A stretch of 64,000 bases of DNA from Fragum whitleyi (taxonomy: Eukaryota; Mollusca; Bivalvia; Cardiida; Cardiidae): positions 56,659,689 through 56,723,688 of the forward strand of contig OX411543.1 in assembly GCA_948146395.1 (NCBI GenBank), given 5' to 3'. Both the position numbers and the translations under genes were made by a program. Below the pieces are notes generated by a model. That model was not told the DNA's origin. It saw only the letters and a list, made by a program, of their open reading frames with translations, and did no database searches. This document shows positions 23,467 through 35,377 of this stretch, piece by piece; the stretch's first letter is position 1; each line of letters opens with the position of its first letter.

Positions 23467-23840
23467 CAAGATGTGTTTGTGAAGCACAGTGTCTGCAATG
23501 AAACTTAACCCTTGTCATGCTGAACCCAGAATGTTCCTGCTTTGGCAGGAGCTATGGACAAACATCAGCTTGCACATATGTGCAGTCTAAAGTTAGTCTA
23601 CACCACCTGTTTCTCACTTTCAAACCAGAATTGTCAAAAGATTTATTTTTTCAAATAAAAATTGACCTTCAGTTGGTAGTTTCAGTACTATTTGCCCTCT
23701 GATTTTGATGAAAATTTTTAGCAAAAATTTATTCAGCATGACAAGGGTTAATTTTTCCAAAGTTATACCTTGACCATGTCACATGACCTTGTTATCTACT
23801 GATGCATTACCATCAATATCAAACATCATGCAAAATAGTG
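23467..23840 (+). mobile_element. ATGCCCCCGTA-type element interrupted by a MITE
   Basis: AACAAGATGTGTTTGTGAAG on the left and TTTCCAAAGTTATACCTTGA then CATGTCACATGACCTTG on the right match 17129-17390. The MITE 23505-23751 sits between them. The right end is lost. Confidence 0.65.
23505..23751. mobile_element. Intact TTAA-flanked MITE, CCCTTGTCATGCTGAA ends, 247 bp
   Basis: Left TTAACCCTTGTCATGCTGAA and its exact complement on the right. The centre holds GGCAGGAGC, CACATATGTGCAG and TTTCTCACTTTCAAACCAG blocks. Other copies: 2233, 15652, 17471, 31500, 47013, 50921, 54447, 63745, in both orientations. TTAA with CCCTT ends is the pattern of piggyBac-mobilised elements (inference). Confidence 0.85.
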
Positions 23841-23859
23841 GGCTTTAAATATGAATGAT

Positions 23860-24200
23860 TTTCTCCACTTGTCCCACGACAATGATACAAGATTTTCTTC
23901 TTGTCTAAGATTAAAATGAACTTGTCCACCATAAAGAGAATAGATCTATTTTGAGAAAATATTGTTTTTTAAAGAAGAAAATACTGGAACCTAGCATTTT
24001 CTTTATTGATAACAATATTTTATACCCTTTGATACAAACACAATTAGATTAATTTTGATATAATTTATTATAGTACCATTCCAAGATTTGCCTGGATATT
24101 TGTCCATAGACAAGTGGCCTTGTGACATGAACTTGTCCCCAGGAAGAAAAGCCTGTGTTTAACAGATGGGTTGGGCATGGGATTTCCACAACCCTTGCAC
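23860..24200. repeat. Dispersed repeat, pair with 59435-59740
   Basis: Shares TTTCTCCACTTGTCCC, GATTTTCT.CTTGTC, TTTTGAGAAAA and GCATGGGA.TTCCACA.CCC with the second copy. Class unknown, no coding capacity seen. Confidence 0.6.
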
Positions 24201-24664
24201 TGTATTATTGAGGCACCTGTAAATTGTAGGGTATTTGTGTGGGAGGTTCTAGTCTGATTATTGGTGGTATATGAAGACAAATATAGGCAGCACCATGAAT
24301 TATGCATATGGCGGGGTTCCTGTTTCAGGGGAAAGTGTAGACAGATAATAACGGGAAGTGGTAAATAATTGGATAATAATCAAAGGACTGAAGTGCCAAC
24401 CACAAGTGGCGATCTCCTGTGTTTTGTCTAAGATTGACCATAAATGTTTGTCCTGAAAATTCCTGGTCATCATCATAACACAAGTTCTCTCAACTTTGAT
24501 GGGAGGGGGGAGGGGTGTTGAGGGTATGGGTTCTGTTATTTTATTGCTTACAAATAAACGAAATACCACTTCTTTTAGCAATAAAAGTTTACCCAGTACT
24601 GTGCAAGCTTTGAGTACCTAAACAATACAGGCCTTCTTGGGCTTCTTGTTACAATTATATACTA

Positions 24665-25523
24665 TACTGGCCAAAAGTCCTAACCGGCCACTTTAAAAAT
24701 GACGATAACTTTTTTAAAAATTCTAACATTTTAATGAAATTTGATGTGTGAATTTTTAAGCATAATGTACACGGATTTCCATTATGATTTACCAATAGTT
24801 ATCAAATTTGGATGTGTAATAAAGGAAAAGCTCAAAAAGCTCTAAATCTTAATGGAGCTCGGGATATTACACTTCCAACATACCAAAGTACGCAAATCGT
24901 TAGCTGCAACCCAGACCAAGAAAAAAACCAGAAAACATTGTCAATTTTGTGTGACCTTAAGGCTTTGACTACAGGAGAAACAGAAACAATAGGAGTCATG
25001 GTAAAATGGTGTTTAAATTCAACCGGCAAACCATTTTATCTAGCGATTATGCTCAAATATTGTCTGGTGTGAAAAAAACGATGTGTCAAACTGATTTTTT
25101 CACATATCCTACATTTTGTAGCCCAGCGGGAATTATCGGTCTATATTTTATGCATTTTTGAAAAAAACGTGTTTTAGGTGTTGTTTCTAGGAACCGTTTT
25201 TCTGCATACATAAGCTCTATCACTTTCTTCTAGGGTCATATGCCGCGCACAATTGTCGAACATTTTCAGTTTTTTTCCTAGTCTATGTTGCAGCTAACGA
25301 CCCATGAGACAAAAATCGCTACATTGACAATATTTTGAGCTCTGTGTAAATTCAGAGCTTTTCTCATGTTGCGCTTTAAATTCAATGAAATAACGGTAAC
25401 TTTTCGCCAAAATCATCTGGAAAGTTGCTTAAAAATTCACATAGCAAATTTCACGAAAATCCACACACCACAGAAAAAATTATCTTTGTTTTTAAAGTGG
25501 CCGGTTAGAAGTTTTGACTAGTA
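24665..25523. mobile_element. Fold-back TIR element, 859 bp, TA-flanked
   Basis: Ends TACTGGCCAAAAGTCCTAAC and, on the other strand, TACTAGTCAAAACTTCTAAC, both running into CGGCCACTTTAAAAA. Inverted similarity continues for about 290 bases into each side (GTGTGAATTTTTAAGCA against TGCTTAAAAATTCACAT, CGTTAGCTGCAAC against GTTGCAGCTAACG). TA on both flanks suggests Tc1/mariner-type mobilisation. The 86-residue frame at 24812-25072 lies in the left arm and centre and resembles nothing I know. Confidence 0.75.
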
Positions 25524-25894
25524 TATTATTACATTAAAAGGTGTTCCAAGTAATTCAAGCTTTTATCTGTTTAGACTTATTTTCGTCTTTAATTGACAGG
25601 CTGGAGACTTCAACCAGGTTGAATTTAAACCTAATACCTATGACAGGTATTTTCAGAACCTTTTATCTATAGATGGATTATCAGATTCTTTCCTTCATCA
25701 CTTGGTGATTAATTGAGTGCATTTAGCTATCCTACACATTCTTTACTATAAATAACTGAAGAATTGCCTTTTCTGACAAAATTCTATTGTGACCTTGAAC
25801 TTTATAACTGAAAAACAATAAGGCCGACTTCCTTTGGTCATGGGCTGATGATTCTAGGTCACTTCCGTCTTGAGTTAGATTCTTAAAATGAAAA

Positions 25895-25945
25895 GCTGGT
25901 TTGGATGGATGAACAGATGGATGGACAGATGGAGCGAGACAGGCT
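25895..25945 (+). repeat. Degenerate GGATGGACAGAT simple repeat
   Basis: Short GATGGAT/ACAGATGG tract following a block shared with 14880-14940. Resembles the GACGGACAGAC tracts near the 3' ends of hairpin-ended elements here. Confidence 0.5.
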
Positions 25946-26145
25946 GACATGATAGAACCAATATACTCCCCTCTACTTTCAAGGTGGGGCTTTAATTATA
26001 TATATTATTCAAAGAAGATTGCAATCAATCATTTTTCAAGCCAGTATGCTTATAAAGAAATTATTTTGGTACAATTCAATCTTCAGCAAGCACAATATTT
26101 AAAATATCATGCTGCAATTGACACATACAGGTCCAGCTAATCAAA

Positions 26146-27750
26146 TACCGTATTTATTCTAATAATCGCCCGGGCGTTTATTAGAAAAGTAATGTTCGAC
26201 GCAGTTGGGGGTGGGCGATTATTGGAGGTAATTCTGTTGGGCAATAACTCAAGCTTACTATGTACGGACCTACAATGTCCCTAAACAATTACAATGTGAT
26301 ACGTATCTGATAAATACAAAATAAATTTCCAAAATGAGGAACAAAGACGCATCATAATGACACTACTCGGACCTCGCAGTTTGCCCATTATCACCGTTTT
26401 TCAATAAACAGAGCGACATAACATTGCTATGAAAGGATTTCTCGCGAATGTATATATATATTGCTATCATAAAACAATTGAATAAATTGAAAGTCAATTG
26501 ATCATTAAATAGCTAAAGAATTCCCTCTCTGATACGGTGCCCGAAAAAACTAAAACTGTCGACATGGGCAAGTGATAACGCCGACGACATTGCTGTTCTG
26601 TTTAGATTTTGAAACTTAAGCCAGACGATCGTAGTGTTCAAAAAGTGATTCTCCAGTTTCAGAAAATTGATTTATTCTTCGTTTTCGTAGATTTGAATAT
26701 ACCGCATATCGCGGTCATGATTCCAAAGGATCGTAACTACATCCGATCATAGTAGATGCACGCATTTATTTTAATATTCACTTCGCAATTCTAACCTATT
26801 GTTTGCTCCTTGTATATTTTTCACTAAATCGCAAGAAATGGATTAAAACGCCGTAATAGGAAATAGTCACATCGCCTACCTGTTGCGAAAATAAAATTAA
26901 GTATCCTGTTTTCCTCAATTCTAAAATCCGCAACAAAGTCACAAAGAGACGGCCAAATAATAATTTTAAAAGGGTTTGGCATCTACCGAGACAAGCGTTG
27001 GGAGTGTGCAAGTTATGGCAACACTTCCAAATATAGCCGTCGGCGTCTTTGATCATCTGTTCGCCCTCTGTGTGAAATAAACTGTTCTGCGTCCTTTACC
27101 TCGTTGCGAGACAAAAATATTTATTTAATTTGCCTTTAATTGCCAGATTGCTACTCGGATTAAATTTCGGATTTTAAAGAAAAATCATTGAATATCGGTA
27201 AATTCTTTTTATTCAGTTATTTGTCGTAATATCGTAAATCTAGATTAAAATATAGTCCCATGTTTCGGACGAAAAATATTCATTTTTCCATCAGTGGAAG
27301 CTTAAAACGCAGCTACGTCTGACCAGAAATCTTGCACGCATTCTTTCTTTGACATCGGACTTAGAAAATGTTTGTGATAATCAGTGTTTAATATAAAACA
27401 TAGAACTTATTCAAATCTTAGTGTTTTTTTTCAGTAAAGACCATCGCAAACATAAAGATAACGAGCAATTCCCGATTTTCAGTAACTCTCGTAAACGAAT
27501 ACTAGTTCATCTAAATAAACAAATCAACAGTGTTTTTTGTTCTCGTCGTAGGTGTTGCGTGAACTTTATAGTATTTGTTGGAATAATTTGGAAGTTTACA
27601 TTCGAGCAATTTTTCTCAAATCGGGGGATGGGCGATAATTAGAATCATCAACTTTTTCCCAAAATTGGTCTTAAAATGGCCGATTTTGAGCGGTGTTTTG
27701 GGGGATGGGCGATTATTAGAATATGGGCGATTATTAGAATAAATACGGTA
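26146..27750. mobile_element. 1.6-kb TIR element, TACCGTATTTATTCTAATAA ends
   Basis: The terminal inverted repeats are exact over 25 bases (TACCGTATTTATTCTAATAA, then TCGCC). The right end carries the inner motif GGGCGATTATTAGAAT three times in diverged form. AAAT precedes the left and follows the right end as a possible target duplication. The interior (26250-27600) is less AT-rich than the surroundings but shows no recognised transposase, so it is classed as non-autonomous. Confidence 0.8.
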
Positions 27751-28120
27751 AATAACCAGACATCCTTTAATAGATATCGTTACATAGTCTAGTCCATTTT
27801 TGTCATCTGCTAAAGAGAAATCAGAAAAATTTTGCTTCTGAAGTCCGGAAAATTCATCATCAGACTGCATGCTGGGATTTGCATTTGGCTTAACAACTGT
27901 TTTATCTGAGTTTCTCATCTACACAGATTGCCTTTGATACTATGTCTAATTTTGTTTGATATGTACATCCAACTATCTGGCTTACAGATTAATTGAAAAC
28001 TTTGGAACATTCTGTTCATCCTTCAACTGCTATCATGATGAATCTTTATTTCCATAACAAAATTACATGCTTGAAATCGAAACTACCTTTTAAATGTATG
28101 GATGTTTGTTTGACTGTTTT

Positions 28121-29868
28121 TAAGTTGGAATGCGGAGCAATTCCAACTTAGATTTAACAAAACCGCAAAATGAACACAAGATAATTTCATTTCGGGTTTC
28201 TTGATAACACATATCACGTGAACAGGATGTGAATACACTCTGGCCTATTTTGTATATCTCAACTTGACATAGACATACAGTTTACTTCATCAAGAAGTAA
28301 TAGTGTTGAACAATTACACAACTATCACTTCATGTAAATTATTAACACGCTAATTTATGTTTTAAACGAAATTTATTGAAACTTGCGTACGAATTTACTA
28401 GTAGCAAATGTTTGCATTACTATATTTGGAAATCATGTGATAAGTCAAGTCCAATAAAGTAAGCTATTGACAACAGCACTGTCCAATCACATGATCTGCT
28501 TATTTGTTAATACTCGATCTGTTTTTCGTAGAATTGTGACAATAGCACAAGGCAATCACGTGATCTGCTTATTTGGTAACGTCGCAACCTGTTTTTCGTA
28601 GAATTATGTTATAGCTTCTTTTAGAGGTCTAGTTTCTCTTTCAGAACGAACTTTTTACACACTTCAACAAAATACCGTAGTTCAAATGTTTTCTTATCTA
28701 ATTGATTCGTAGACCATTATTAGAAACGTACAAAATCTGCAGATTATTTATATGTATTAACAACCCGATTCAGCAAATATTCTCTTTTTGTTACTTCTCT
28801 TTAAAAAAATGGAACCCCATTTCCAAATCGAGCGACAATTTCACTTGATGGTGGACGCAGCAAGGATCGATGAAGGTATAGATCCACAAGTTTAAGTGAT
28901 GGATCAAAGGTCAATTTTGTCTATACCTGTATAGACAAAATTTACCTTTGATCACTCACTCTGAATTGCGGGTCTATAGGTCTTCTCTTTCTGCTTTTGT
29001 CTATTTTCTTTGAAATTGCTTAGACATAAATTCACTTGTGCAAAAATATGCACCTGCGCAATCCTTTAAATATCATTGAAGATTATCACAAGTTAACTAC
29101 AGCCTTTGTTTTTATCAAATATCTGAACGAGTTTACCAACCCCGCGTGTTTTGCCCTCAGGGGCCACATTCTTGAAAGGTCCTACGACCGAAATTTGATC
29201 GTATTGCAATCGTGCGATTGAAATTGGCTTTCAAGAAACACTTTTGGCTTTCAAAAAACATGTATTGTTTAATTTACGCATTAATTTGCCTTACCTAAAG
29301 GCTTGTCTTCAATTTTGCGATTTTGACTGTGCAAGCATAGTATTTTCTCGGATTTCATTTTTATACGCAGCTTGAGGCGGTTGTATATTGGCGTCATCTT
29401 CTCCGTCTGTGTCTGTCCGTCCGTCCGAAAGTACGTCCACTTTTCTTATGAGCACTACTCCTCTAAAATTTCTTGTTGGATTTGGATGAAACTTTCACAG
29501 AATGTTTCTATTCACCTGACCTTGCGCATAAAGCCACGGTTTGGTGAGTTTCAGCCGCGTCATGGAAAAAGAGCCTTCATGTAAAAAAAAAATCTTGTTA
29601 ACACAACTTCTCCCTCATTTATGGACCGCTTTGGATGAAACTTTGGAAAAAAAGGCCTTCTTTTGAAAAACCTTGTGAACGCAACTCCTCCTCCATTTAT
29701 GGACCGATTTGGATGAAACTTTTGCAAACTGTTCCTAGTCATCTGACCTAGCGCTTATTTTAACGCGGTTTGGTGTTTTTTTTAGTCAAAAGTTGAGACC
29801 ACCTGGGAGGGATGCGTCAGCTTCGTTAGTGGCTTGATGTCATAGTCTCTTGAACGCATTCCAACTTA
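28121..29868. mobile_element. 1.75-kb element with TAAGTTGGAATGCG inverted ends
   Basis: TAAGTTGGAATGCG at the left is matched by CGCATTCCAACTTA at the right. The left end also folds on itself (AAGTTGGAAT..ATTCCAACTT). Inside are the palindrome 28878-28977, a GTCTGTCCGTCCGTCC tract at 29405 and tandem GGACCG.TTTGGATGAAACTT units at 29620-29720. No coding gene recognised. Confidence 0.6.
28878..28977. repeat. Long palindrome, GATCAAAGGTCAATTTTGTC family
   Basis: Arms of about 45 bases around CCTGTATAG with a few mismatches. A better-preserved copy is at 62803-62905. Confidence 0.8.
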
Positions 29869-29888
29869 TCAGTACTTTCAGTACTTTG

Positions 29889-30163
29889 ATTATGTATGGG
29901 GTTTAACGCTGCTTTTAACAATCTATCAGTAATATTGCTGCAGCTGGAGCACCTAACAATGGAATCATGGTTTTTCTGACACCAGTACCACCTTACAGCC
30001 TTTCCTAGAATCTAGCTGCTATCCCACATAAGTCTTTCATTGTCGACCCTGAATGGTGAAAGACAAATAGTCAGAAAGAAAGACTGAATGCCCCAGTTGG
30101 GGATCTAACCCAGGACCCTTTGAATGATAGTCCATGCGCTACCAGCTGGGCAGAGAGGGCGGC
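29889..30163 (-). mobile_element. tRNA-derived SINE
   Basis: GGGGTTTAACGCTGC tail, GGAGCACCTAACAATGGAAT body, diverged tRNA head ending GCGCTACCAGCTGGG in plus orientation. Confidence 0.8.
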
Positions 30164-30585
30164 ATGTATGGATGTACATGTTTCAGTAAGTACTGATACT
30201 AAAGTAATACAAACTGAATCAGGTTAATCTAGAACTAGAAATATGTCACAGAGACCCCGATGCTCCCACAAATATTGCTATCTTCCTAAAAAAAACTTGT
30301 CAGATGACATCACAATGCTTATAAAGGGGAATAATTGGCCAAAATTATTTTGAAACCATGAATGTAGAAGTGATGCTCTGGACCAAATAAGTTTGATTGG
30401 ACATTAGTTTGACATTCAGCTGTAACCTTGACCTTAGGCATAGCCACAAATATTCTTCAAATGACACTAGTACTAAGAGGGAACAACTGTGCCATGTTGT
30501 TTTGAAACCAATTCCTAAATGTAGAAGATAATTGCTCCTAACGAACAATTCATAGTTTGATTGATTGGTTGAATGATTTATTGTT

Positions 30586-30861
30586 TGATTGATTGAATGG
30601 AGTGTTACGTTGCTTCCAAAATCTTTTCAGTTATATTGCAGAGGCAAGAGCACTTAACAATGGATTCCTGGTACTACTCTCACCAGTTCAACCATCACAC
30701 CCTTTCCAAGCCTTCAGCTTCTATCTCACATAGGTCTTCAACTATCAACCCATTTAACGAGAGACAAAAAGTCAGAAAGAATGAGTGCTGCCATCGTGGA
30801 TCGAACCTGGGACCTCTAGATTGACAGTCCAACGTGCTACAGACTGTGCTATGACGGCGGC
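30586..30861 (-). mobile_element. tRNA-derived SINE
   Basis: Starts TGATTGATTGAATGGAGTGT, body GAGCACTTAACAATGGATTC, head ends CTGTGCTATGACGGCGGC. It lies 420 bp from the SINE at 29889 in the same orientation. Confidence 0.85.
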
Positions 30862-31499
30862 TTTCATAGTTTGACCATCATCTATTACCTAAACTATTTC
30901 CTATGACTCAAGAACCATACTCATAAAGGGGAGATATGGTCCAAAATATACTTATTTTATTGTTTTCCTTGACCTTGGACATATTCTAGGAAGTCAATGC
31001 ATGACACAGGCTCTCAGTCAGAAGAAACACTGTTCCAAGTTATTTTGAAATCCATTAATATTGAAGAAGATAATTCCTCTGGACAACACCAATTTTATCA
31101 TTTGACCTTAAAGACAGTGACCTTGACTTTGGGTGCATCTGAACATTCTAGCTTCATTGAAAGAAATTCATTTGAAATGGCCCAGCCCTGCATGACAATA
31201 TCTCAAGATTTTAAATCAAAATGTTGATGCTGTAAGACATTTATTACAAAATAAGCAGACAGGTTAAAGGGTCTATAAAAATTTCCAGGTAACATAGATT
31301 TTTTTAATGTACAACTCAGACACATTGGTGGCCCCCCTGTTTTTTTGTTGATTTCACTCTGAACTAGGGTAGAACAGGTGTGATAAACCAGATAGCAGCC
31401 AGCTATCTTCAATATGCACAATGTCATGGAAAAAAGGGAATTTTGGTTATATTAAAGTAGATCAAGAAAATACCCCTAATCTGCTGTATTTAACCCTTG

Positions 31500-31827
31500 T
31501 CATGCTGAACAAAAATCTAGTCAAAATTAGGTTAGAATCAAAGAGCTGAAAACACTGAATGCACTGGATACTATTTTGACATTTTTCTGGAATAAAGAGG
31601 AAAATGGGGTGGTATAGACTAAGATCAGAAACCTAGTCAAAATTATTTAAAATCAAAAAGCTGAAAACACTGAATACACTGGATACAATTTTGAAAATTT
31701 TCTGATATAAAAAGGAAAATCAGGTGGTATAGACTAAGATCAGTCTGCACTTATGTGCAGACTGATCTTTGTCTATACCTTCTGCACAGGCAATATTATA
31801 GTCGGGGTTCATCATGACAAGCATTAA
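31500..31827. mobile_element. CCCTTGTCATGCTGAA MITE with internal duplication
   Basis: Normal ends, but the block CTAGTCAAAATTA...GTGGTATAGACTAAGATCAG is present twice in tandem (about 31515-31626 and 31630-31743), which makes it about 80 bp longer than the intact copy. Confidence 0.75.
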
Positions 31828-31993
31828 TCCTTACCCTGCTGAAGTTGAATTTTGTTTCTATAAATTGTTAGGACTTTAAAGGTCTGGATCAAGCTTTTCC
31901 ACAAAAATAAAGGAGAAAGCAGGCAGTGTGGCCGAGATCAGTCTGCAAGTCTGATCTTCATCTCACAAAATGTTTGTTTGTAAGTTTTTTTGT

Positions 31994-32264
31994 CTGAATG
32001 GGGTTTTACACAGCTTTCAACAACCTTTCAGTTATATTGCTGAGGTTGGAGCAGCTAAAATTGGATTCTAGGCATAATTCTCACACTAGTACTTCCATTA
32101 CATCCCTTCCTAATATCCTCCAGATGGTATCCCACATAGGTCTACAATTATCAACCCATTGGTGGAAGACAAATAGTCAGAAAGCTAAGTGCAGCCATCA
32201 GGAGTCAAACCTGAGACCTTTTGAATTAAAGTCTGACACACTGCCACAGCGCTTTGACGGTGGC
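31994..32264 (-). mobile_element. tRNA-derived SINE, diverged
   Basis: TGAATGGGGTTTTACACAGC tail, GGAGCAGCTAAAATTGGATT body, head ending CGCTTTGACGGTGGC. The 99-residue open frame is an artefact of this SINE. Confidence 0.75.
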
Positions 32265-32279
32265 TGTCTCCTGAAATTA

Positions 32280-32519
32280 AACAAGATGTGTTTGTGAAAC
32301 ACGAATGCCCCCGTAACGGCATTTTTTTCAAAGTTTGACCTTGACAGAAGACCTTGACCTTGTCACATGATCTTGACTTTGGTACGAGCGGATGGGGATC
32401 ATTGAGATCTATCATCATGCCAAATATTAGCTTTGTATCTTAAATAGGCTTGAAGATATTGGCAAGGTTAAGGTTTCGGGTTAAGTTTTTGGACAGACAG
32501 ACGGACAGACGGATGGACT

Positions 32520-32554
<35 letters not shown>

Positions 32555-32606
32555 GGACATGAGTAAAACAATATGCCCCTGATCTCTCGATACGTGGGCA
32601 TAAAAA
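32280..32606 (+). mobile_element. ATGCCCCCGTA-type element with GACA repeat
   Basis: Matches 17129-17390 end to end. The GACAGACGGAC tract is expanded to a (GACA)n run at 32491-32558. Confidence 0.75.
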
Positions 32607-32925
32607 GGTTGCAAGGTTATATTATAGGTCCTGCTGATATTCAAATAATAATATTCCTCTCATTCATAAAACACTTATAATTACATTCCATCATTCCATT
32701 TTATTTCATTTTTATTTCTGTTGGTTAAAAACTATTTGAGATTATCAAATTAAGATCTAATAATGCCCTGCAAAAATCTTGGCAACTGGAATTACAGTAA
32801 GACAAATTTAGAAGCACATCATGTCAAGTAAAACCCATTATTTTTCACCCTTGTTTCTTGGAAACCATTCAACTTTTTTACAGTTAAACAAGTTTTAAGA
32901 GTCGACTCCTTAAAATATTTAAATA

Positions 32926-33096
32926 CAACTTCTGCTATAGTCTTTAATGTACACATTAAAACAGCCACTAAACATAGCATAACCAATTCTTTATGTGTTG
33001 GATAGAAACATAAGGATACAACTACTGATTTAGTCTTTGATTCACACATTAAGACAGCAACTAAACATAGCATAAACAATTCTTTAAAGCCCCTGT
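32926..33096. repeat. Two tandem copies of a 92-bp unit
   Basis: ACAACT.CTG.T.TAGTCTTT, ACACATTAA.ACAGC.ACTAAA and CATAGCATAA.CAATTCTTTA occur twice, 92 bases apart. Not seen elsewhere in the window. Confidence 0.7.
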
Positions 33097-33821
33097 CTGG
33101 GTTTAAAGTCACTAAAATCTCCTTTAGTGAATATTCTTTGAATATTTTTTCTTGATTTAGTCTTATGAAAGGTGAGCTGTATCAAAATACAAATCAATCG
33201 ACAAACGGTAGCTTTTTCGAGAAACGCATAATCTGCCACACAAAGTAAAATATGTAAATGAGATTTTGGTCATGTGAAATACGCGCACATGCAGGAACCA
33301 TAAAGGGGCAGTATTCCAATTGGTGCAAACATTGGGTAGGGTATAAAGCCACATAATGCAAATATAAAGTTACCTGATGGTCTACAGATATCTATCTATA
33401 AAACACATAGTGAAGACTCTGGTCAGACTGTGCAGATGCAGATCTCGAGGCTGTAAAGAGTCTTTGCTTTGCCCATATTTGAAATTCTTTGAAATTTCAC
33501 GTGCAGGCTCAATGCTTTTAAGAAAAGAAGTAGAAGCTAGATGCTACAATACACTTATATACCACAAAAAGTGATTCGATTTTAATAGATATCAATAAGT
33601 GTTACTGTTAATGACTCATAACAGTCTAGCGCAACTTGGCCAAAAAACTGCTGAACTCTCAGCAGTAACACCTCTGTTGGAAAGCAATAAATAGATTATC
33701 ATGCACCTTTTGTTGTAATAAGCCTGCATTAATTGATTAGTGACAATGGTGATAAGGATATGAGCTAATTGATAACAACCTACCTGGACAGAAAGATAGA
33801 ATAATCATGTTATTAAATTTT

Positions 33822-34093
33822 TTGATTGAGAGGAGCTTTACGCCACCTTCAACATTTTTTAAGTTATATCGCGGAGGCTGGAGCACCTAACAATGGATTC
33901 CTGGTATTTCTCTCACCAGTACTACCATCACATCCTTTCCTGGCCTCCAGCTAATATCTCAGATAGGTCTACGATTATCAACTTATTGATGAGAGACAAA
34001 TAGTCGGAAAGAATGAGTGGCGCCGTTGGGGATCAAACCCGGGACCTCTGGATTGACAGTCCGATGCGTTACCAACTGCACTACGACAGCGGC
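33822..34093 (-). mobile_element. tRNA-derived SINE, well preserved
   Basis: Tail GAGCTTTACGCCACC, body GGAGCACCTAACAATGGATT, head GGGATCAAACCCGGGACCTC in plus orientation, close to a B-box complement. Confidence 0.85.
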
Positions 34094-34338
34094 TCTTATG
34101 CTATAAAAAGAAATTTATTTAATGTTCCACTACATGTATTAGTTGAAAAATAGAGAAAGTATGATGGCATGAGATGGTGAAAGTAAAATCTCTCAAGTTT
34201 TCCAATTCACATTTCTGTGTGTTTTAAAGGGAAGAATATTTAAATTCAAACTTGACAATTTTATCAGTCAAGCAAATGAATTTTAGTTAAAGACTAAATA
34301 CATTTGTGTTGTTTTTTTTACCTTCATTTTTGCTTGGC

Positions 34339-34830
34339 ATAATATGAAGTGCTCGGGTGAGCTTTTGCCTTAGATCAATATCCTATATCTATCCATCTGG
34401 TTGTTCATATGCCAGTCAACAATGTTTAATGCTCCTTTTTCCATGTTTTAATTCAATTTTGACACAGAACCTTCCTTACAACCATAGAATTATCCAATGA
34501 AAGTTACAAGAAAATGCAGAAAATAAATGTTGACAAAATGATACATTTGGCCCCTTTTCCTGTTATTTCCTAGGGAACTACTTCCTACAAGAAAGTACAA
34601 TCGAATTCTTCAATTGAAGTTTTGTGGACTTTTGTGGATAAAAATGAATAATGAGTGAAAAATCAAAAAGGCCTATGCTCGGTCCTTTTATAATAGAAAC
34701 TTTCCTTTTGAATCATCATGTTAAAGTTTTAAGGATATCATACTTGTGAGTTTTATCGCGTTTACCAATGAAAAAGTATTTGGTGAAAATCCATAAGGCT
34801 CCTTTTCCTGTGTTATCCGAGCCAGTCCCA
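34339..34830 (-). repeat. Hairpin-ended minisatellite element, inverted orientation, partial
   Basis: Opens AAGTGCTCGGGTGAGCTTTT, the complement side of the CTCACC...GTGCTC hairpin family. It is followed by diverged units with GGCTCCTTTTCCTGTG and TTGGTGAAAATCCATAAGG. Confidence 0.55.
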
Positions 34831-34844
34831 ATCTTAGAGGGAAT

Positions 34845-34847
<3 letters not shown>

Positions 34848-34882
<35 letters not shown>
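34848..34882 (+). repeat. (GA)n microsatellite
   Basis: An uninterrupted run of about 17 GA dinucleotides. Confidence 0.95.
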
Positions 34883-34884
<2 letters not shown>

Positions 34885-35198
34885 TTTATGTTTTAATTGA
34901 AATATCTGCAACAGTGAAATAAGAAGGGATAGGGAGCAATGTCCTGTAATGGACTATATTCTAGGATCTCTCCGTATATCTCTATCAAATAAGTAAAGTA
35001 GATTACTGCACGAAAAAAAACCCACTTCCAACCTTATATTGAACTTCTATAATTAGGGGTGAAACGCCACAAATACAAACTAAGAATGTAGTTACGATGT
35101 TTTTTTCCTTACCCCAAAGTGTATAGAAGGTTTAAAGACAAACCAGTCGTTTGACCAGGATTAATCACACATCTGTCGATCACACAGTTAAAAACATA

Positions 35199-35350
35199 GT
35201 GGAATTGACACTAATTCCGAACTTAGCTATCCTTATTTGCTCACTCAGCGCTCCATTCATTCATTCCAAACAATCATTCCAATCTATCAAAAACGCTCCA
35301 AAGTGTTAAGAAAACATTTCCGAATCGGCGAAAATGTTCAACATATAATA
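35199..35350. mobile_element. Partial copy of the GTGAAATTGAC-ended element
   Basis: GTGGAATTGACA then GCTCACTCAGCGCTCCATTC and ATTCATTCCAAAC are shared with 63250-63652. The other end is absent. Confidence 0.6.
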
Positions 35351-35377
35351 AAAATAATAATAAAATTATTCAACGGT

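Noticed and set aside
24812..25072. 86-residue frame inside the fold-back element as a transposase fragment
   Set aside because: It overlaps the inverted arm, has no DDE or helix-turn-helix motif I can recognise, and is too short.
31998..32297. 99-residue open frame, and similar ones at 16071 and 30597
   Set aside because: They lie on SINE copies on the strand opposite the tRNA head. Peptide ends such as SNLRP or SNLGP arise from the B-box complement.
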